From assembly GCF_031846385.1 (NCBI RefSeq), contig NZ_JAVRHV010000004.1:267045-331044 (forward strand): a stretch of 64,000 nucleotides of DNA, given 5' to 3'. Below are positions 60,399 to 64,000 of the stretch, in pieces. The notes beneath the pieces are model-generated. The model was not told the DNA's origin, ran no database searches, and saw only the letters and a program-made list of their open reading frames with translations. Each line of letters starts with the position of its first letter. Within the stretch, counting starts at the first letter, position 1. Source of the DNA: Urechidicola vernalis (lineage in GTDB: Bacteria > Bacteroidota > Bacteroidia > Flavobacteriales > Flavobacteriaceae). A program made the translations under genes and the position numbers.

Positions 60399-61796
60399 TT
60401 AACTATGAATCGCTCTTCCATCTACCGCTAAACAAGCTTCTTTTATGGCTTCTGTAAATGTTGGGTGGGCATGAGAACTTCTTGCAACATCTTCTGCAGA
60501 TGCTCTAAATTCCATAGCAATAACTGCTTCAGCAATCATATCCGCAGCTCTAGCGCCAATCATGTGCATTCCTAATATTTCATCAGTTTCTGCATGTGCT
60601 AAAACTTTAATCTGCCCTTCAATATCCATACTCGCTCTTGCTCTACCTAAAGCTCTCATAGGGAAACTTCCGGCTTTGTATTTTACGCCTTCTTCTTTTA
60701 ATTGCTCTTCCGTTTTACCTACTGCAGCAACCTCTGGCCAAGTGTAAACAACACCAGGGATTAAATTGTAATCTATATGTGGCTTTTGACCTGCAATAAT
60801 TTCGGCAGCCATAGTACCCTCTTCTTCTGCTTTGTGAGCTAACATGGCTCCCTTTACAACATCTCCAATAGCGTATATATTAGGAACATTGGTTTGTAAG
60901 TGGTCGTTTGTTTCTACTTGACCTCTTTCATTAACCTTTACTCCAGCATTTTCTAAACCTAATTTATCTGTGTAAGGCCTTCTACCTACAGATACTAGGC
61001 AATAGTCACCTTCAAATTCAACAGGTTTTCCTTTTTTGTCGTCTGCAGTGATTTTTACCGTTTCTCCAGTATTTTCAACTGAGGTTACTTTATGACTCGT
61101 GTAAAACTTGATGCCTTGTTTCTTTAAAGACTTTTGTAATTCTTTAGAAAGCATTCCGTCCATAGTAGGAATAATTTTAGGCATGTATTCTATTACAGAT
61201 ACATCTGATCCTAATCTTTTGTAGACTTGCCCTAATTCTAGTCCAATTACCCCACCACCAATAACAACTAAGTGCTTTGGAATTTCTTTCATGCTTAATG
61301 CTTCAGTAGAAGTAATAACACGTTTTTTATCTAAAGAAATAAATGGTAAAGTTGATGGTTTTGATCCTGTTGCAATAATAGTATGCTTAGACTCAATTGT
61401 TTCGGTTTTATCTTCTGATACAATGTTGATATGTGTTGCATCTTTAAATGATCCAAATCCTTGATATACATCAACCTTGTTTTTGTCCATTAAGAAATTA
61501 ATCCCTCCACTTGTTTGAGAAACAACTTCTTCTTTACGCGCAATCATTTGCTCAAAATTTACTTTTACTTCTTTAGTATCGATTCCGTGCTTTTCAAAAT
61601 GATGAACTGCATCATGGTAATGATGAGAAGAATCTAACAATGCTTTTGAAGGGATGCACCCAACATTTAAACATGTACCGCCTAAGGTGTTGTATTTTTC
61701 AATAATTGCTGTTTTTAAACCTAGTTGTGCACATCTAATTGCTGCAACATAACCTCCTGGTCCTGAACCTATAACGGTAACATCGTATGAACTCAT
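60399..61796 (-). CDS. lpdA: Dihydrolipoyl dehydrogenase (E3)
   Basis: 465 residues from MSSYDVTVIGSGPGGYV. FAD motif GSGPGGYVAA, redox disulfide GGTCLNVGCIPSKALL, NAD motif VIGGGVIGLELG, and the C-terminal HAHPTFTEAIKEA with the catalytic His. It reoxidises lipoamide in 2-oxoacid dehydrogenase complexes and possibly the glycine cleavage system. An in-frame TTG nine codons upstream coincides with the promoter -7 element, so the ATG at 61794-61796 is chosen. Monocistronic with its own promoter and terminator; the E1 and E2 genes are not nearby. Confidence 0.96.
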   Translation of the reverse strand: MSSYDVTVIGSGPGGYVAAIRCAQLGLKTAIIEKYNTLGGTCLNVGCIPSKALLDSSHHYHDAVHHFEKHGIDTKEVKVNFEQMIARKEEVVSQTSGGINFLMDKNKVDVYQGFGSFKDATHINIVSEDKTETIESKHTIIATGSKPSTLPFISLDKKRVITSTEALSMKEIPKHLVVIGGGVIGLELGQVYKRLGSDVSVIEYMPKIIPTMDGMLSKELQKSLKKQGIKFYTSHKVTSVENTGETVKITADDKKGKPVEFEGDYCLVSVGRRPYTDKLGLENAGVKVNERGQVETNDHLQTNVPNIYAIGDVVKGAMLAHKAEEEGTMAAEIIAGQKPHIDYNLIPGVVYTWPEVAAVGKTEEQLKEEGVKYKAGSFPMRALGRARASMDIEGQIKVLAHAETDEILGMHMIGARAADMIAEAVIAMEFRASAEDVARSSHAHPTFTEAIKEACLAVDGRAIHS

Positions 61797-61820
61797 AAAA
61801 ATTGATTCTAAATTGAAGAG

Positions 61821-61828
61821 CAAAAGTA
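61821..61828 (-). promoter_or_regulatory. -7 element of the lpdA promoter
   Basis: Minus strand TACTTTTG, an exact TAnnTTTG match, 24 bases before the chosen ATG; this decides against the upstream TTG start. Confidence 0.55.
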
Positions 61829-61991
61829 CTACAAAATGTATTTATTGACTAAAAAATGGAAGTATTTTAACCCTTAATTATACTCCTATACAATATTCTT
61901 AAAAACATGCCGTTTATTAGAATAAACTTACCATTTACATATTTGCTTAAAATTAATCAGTTATGACTGTTAGGTCCGAAATAGATTTTTT

Positions 61992-61999
61992 TATGTTTG
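61992..61999 (+). promoter_or_regulatory. Candidate -7 promoter element in the lpdA/adhesin gap
   Basis: TATGTTTG matches TAnnTTTG on the plus strand; it could serve the adhesin transcript (leader of about 390 bases) or a small RNA just downstream. Confidence 0.4.
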
Positions 62000-62001
62000 T
62001 A

Positions 62002-62081
62002 CCAGAATCATTTAATTGCTAGGTGATTCATCTTAAAGATTACAAAGCCCACAATTGTAATTATTCTGGCCTTGTTTTTTT
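62002..62081 (+). ncRNA. Possible small RNA or structured leader
   Basis: Directly after a -7 candidate. CCAGAAT (62002-62008) can pair with ATTCTGG (62063-62069), enclosing a 7-bp hairpin (62039-62045 with 62055-62061), and a run of seven or eight T follows. Length of about 75-80 bases fits a small RNA. Purely a structural guess. Confidence 0.2.
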
Positions 62082-62172
62082 AAAGAAGTTAAATAACTGC
62101 GTTGTTGTCGAAATAAATGTATAACCCCACATTGTACGACAATTTCGATATTTTTATTTAAAGAAAAAGCGT

Positions 62173-62394
62173 ATGTATAAAACTACTTTTGAAAAAAATT
62201 ATTCTTATCAAAAAAGTATAGAGTGTCTATATACTATAGGTGCTTCTTTAAGATTTATTCTTTTTACCATATTAGGTGTAAGAAGAGGTACATATAATAA
62301 CCCCAATTATTTATTGATGATGAACGAAACTGCCAATGCGCAGAATTTCGTGTTTAGAAACAGATTGAACTTATTATATATTTCTAAAATATAA
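62173..62394 (+). CDS. Uncertain 73-residue ORF upstream of the adhesin gene
   Basis: Begins MYKTTFEKNYSYQKSIECLY, with one moderately hydrophobic stretch (SLRFILFTILGV). It ends four bases before the adhesin ATG, and an A-rich stretch precedes its own ATG, so it could be a translated leader gene. It has no recognised relatives and could be chance. Confidence 0.3.
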   Translation: MYKTTFEKNYSYQKSIECLYTIGASLRFILFTILGVRRGTYNNPNYLLMMNETANAQNFVFRNRLNLLYISKI

Positions 62395-62398
62395 TGTT

Positions 62399-64000
62399 AT
62401 GAAAAAAATTACTTTACTAATTTTAACTTTAGTTTTTTACTGTTTGCCTAGTGTAAACAGTTATGCTCAATTAGATTTATCGGAATACATTGGGGCATGC
62501 GAAAATGCGGATCCAAATGCAAATTGTACATCAAGTTCAACAAAAATATTAGGGGCTTTTATAGGATTGGCTAATGGAACTCCAATAACAGATGCAAATG
62601 TTGGAAGTATTTCAAATGGAACCCCTGCATATGTATTTATAGAAGTTCAGAAAACAGGTAATAAATTTGATTTGTATGTTGAATTTGATTTAGTTGATTT
62701 GTCGCCTGGAGGTATGAAGGTTCCTATTAGAGCGTCTAAGACTGGTCCCGTTCAAACGGATAATTATAAAGTTTATCATGCAATTTCTGACTATGTGGTA
62801 GATGGTGAAGTGAATACAGTCTATGGGCTCGAGAATATTATTGTAGGATGGGATAATACTAATAATGGTACAATTACATGTATAGATGCAAATTATCCTA
62901 GTTGTAATGGTGAGATTCCTGATATAATTGCTGTTGGACCATTTGCAGGTGGAGTTACCCCTTTAGATGCTGATTGTAGTGGGAATGATGGAAGTTTACA
63001 TGTTCAGGCAAGTGGAGGTGTAGAACCTTATACAATATCGATAGAGGATGAAAATGGTGTTGTTGTTGTTTCCGGAGCATTTGATGGTGATGAAGTATAT
63101 AATTTACCGCCAGGTGAATATGATGTGGATTTAGATGATTCAGATGGTCATGATTGGGATGGTGATGATTATGAGATTGGTTCTGGTACTTTGTTGACTG
63201 TATCACAAATTGTTGTTCAACCAGATTGTAATACAGCAGGTTCTATTACAGTTACAGCTTCTGGAGGTGTTGCACCATATTTATATGTATTGTTTAAGAA
63301 TGGAAATGGAACTGCTGAAGCATCTAACGAAACAGGTGTTTTTAATAATTTAACAGATGGATCTTACCTAATTGGTATTGAGGAATTACAAGATCCTCCT
63401 GCAGTAAATTGTTCAACTTCTATTGGCCCAATAATATTAACGACAACTCCAGATATGGAATTGCCTACATTAGTTGGCTGTCCAACAAATATTAATTTAT
63501 TTACAAATGATGACGGAGGTGCGGACTGTGAGGTTATAGTGAACTATACAGCACCTACTTTTAATGATAATTGTGATGGTACAGGGACGGCTACTTTAAT
63601 TTCTGGTCCTGCTAGTGGTGATTCTTTAAGTGTGATTAATTCACCTTATACAGTTGTTTATTCATATACTGATGCAGCTGGAAATAAAGTTGCTGCGGAT
63701 TGTTCATTTACAATTACAGTAACAGATAATGAGGCTCCAGTGATTACACATAATGGAGATCAGAATGTAAATACAGATTCAGGCGTTTGTGGAGCGGATG
63801 TAACAGTTAGTGCATTGGCAACAGATAATTGTTCTGTAGGTACTCCAACAGGAGTTCGTTCAGATGGTTTGGCCTTAGATGCAGATTATCCAGTAGGCGT
63901 AACGACAATTACTTGGAATGTAACAGATGTGAATACGAATGCTGCTTCTCAGGAAGTTCAGACAATTACAGTAACAGATAATGAGGCTCCAGTGATTACA
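62399..64000 (+). CDS. Large secreted adhesin with SprB-like and HYR repeats, 3' truncated by window edge
   Basis: ATG at 62399; 534 codons are open to the end of the window. Signal peptide to about residue 25 (before QLDLSEY), a unique N-terminal region of about 150 residues, two SprB-type repeats starting near 188 and 274 (CSGNDGSLHVQASGGVEPYT, CNTAGSITVTASGGVAPYLY) and HYR-type domains from about 351. From residue 444 these recur with a period of 84 residues (TVTDNEAPVIT). An Asp-rich insert (about 240-262) may bind calcium. Relatives are surface adhesins secreted by the type IX system; the C-terminal sorting domain must lie outside the window. Confidence 0.85.
   Translation, partial: MKKITLLILTLVFYCLPSVNSYAQLDLSEYIGACENADPNANCTSSSTKILGAFIGLANGTPITDANVGSISNGTPAYVFIEVQKTGNKFDLYVEFDLVDLSPGGMKVPIRASKTGPVQTDNYKVYHAISDYVVDGEVNTVYGLENIIVGWDNTNNGTITCIDANYPSCNGEIPDIIAVGPFAGGVTPLDADCSGNDGSLHVQASGGVEPYTISIEDENGVVVVSGAFDGDEVYNLPPGEYDVDLDDSDGHDWDGDDYEIGSGTLLTVSQIVVQPDCNTAGSITVTASGGVAPYLYVLFKNGNGTAEASNETGVFNNLTDGSYLIGIEELQDPPAVNCSTSIGPIILTTTPDMELPTLVGCPTNINLFTNDDGGADCEVIVNYTAPTFNDNCDGTGTATLISGPASGDSLSVINSPYTVVYSYTDAAGNKVAADCSFTITVTDNEAPVITHNGDQNVNTDSGVCGADVTVSALATDNCSVGTPTGVRSDGLALDADYPVGVTTITWNVTDVNTNAASQEVQTITVTDNEAPVIT
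63710..63748 (+). repeat. Direct repeat unit within the adhesin (copy 1)
   Basis: 39 bases that recur without change at 63962-64000, 252 bases (84 codons) later; encodes TITVTDNEAPVIT. Confidence 0.95.
63962..64000 (+). repeat. Direct repeat unit within the adhesin (copy 2, at the window edge)
   Basis: Identical to 63710-63748 over 39 bases up to the last base of the window, so the true identity may be longer. Confidence 0.95.

Noticed and set aside
61797..61823. Nine-codon TTG-started extension of dihydrolipoyl dehydrogenase
   Set aside because: The start codon would lie in the -7 promoter element, and the family begins at MSSYDV-like sequences.
62955..63206. His-rich 83-codon minus-strand ORF
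   Set aside because: It is the antisense shadow of the Asp-rich part of the adhesin gene (GAT codons read as His/Ile).
1..64000. CRISPR arrays, insertion sequences, prophage or integrase attachment sites
   Set aside because: No regularly spaced short repeats, transposase or integrase ORFs were found; the tRNA-Ala gene has no visible partial 3' copy nearby, so the sugar locus cannot be called a tRNA-borne island.

Overview
The window is a low-GC, densely coded chromosomal segment from a bacterium of the Bacteroidota, most likely a marine member of the Flavobacteriaceae. The evidence is two SusC/SusD pairs, many promoters of the TAnnTTTG type in place of sigma70 -10 boxes, A-rich leaders without strong Shine-Dalgarno sites, a PcrB-like geranylgeranylglyceryl phosphate synthase, surface lipoproteins, and a SprB/HYR-type gliding or adhesion protein at the right edge.

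Left part (1-13.5 kb), mostly housekeeping: the end of an M24 peptidase gene, a DEAD-box helicase, a small AraC-controlled redox unit (AhpD-like protein plus a 34-residue Cys-rich microprotein), and a tight six-gene minus-strand operon (phosphopantetheinyl transferase, PcrB-like synthase, thiamine-binding protein, PnuC transporter, P-loop nucleoside kinase, ArfB). Then come adenosylhomocysteinase, tRNA-Ala(GGC), an alkaline phosphatase lipoprotein, a few small unknown genes and a ComM/YifB ATPase.

Central part (13.5-50.2 kb), a large carbohydrate locus of unusual composition. A minus-strand operon encodes an SUMF1-fold protein, two Tat-exported Gfo/Idh/MocA oxidoreductases, a Tat-exported hydroxypyruvate-isomerase-like TIM barrel and a LacI regulator. 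Divergent to it lie two consecutive modules, each SusC-SusD-VCBS/UnbV lipoprotein (about 1,095 residues). Next is a GMC oxidoreductase plus Tat-type small subunit pair (minus), an AraC regulator, and a plus-strand operon with a TIM-barrel lipoprotein, two MFS transporters, a cytosolic Gfo/Idh, a cytosolic TIM barrel, a second GMC/small-subunit pair and two DUF1080 proteins. No recognisable classical glycoside hydrolase, polysaccharide lyase or sulfatase is present. The set fits an oxidative route in which glycosides are taken up by SusCD, oxidised (probably at C3) in the periplasm by the FAD/Fe-S GMC enzymes or by Gfo/Idh enzymes, cleaved by DUF1080 and TIM-barrel lyases, imported by the MFS permeases and re-reduced or isomerised in the cytosol. 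This pathway assignment is inferred from gene families.

Right part (50.2-64 kb): a Gfo/Idh gene coupled to a penicillin-acylase-family gene, DinB-like protein, PEP carboxylase, an autoregulated-looking membrane protein/XRE pair, TilS, PabB, dihydrolipoyl dehydrogenase, and the first 534 codons of a secreted repeat adhesin that runs off the window.
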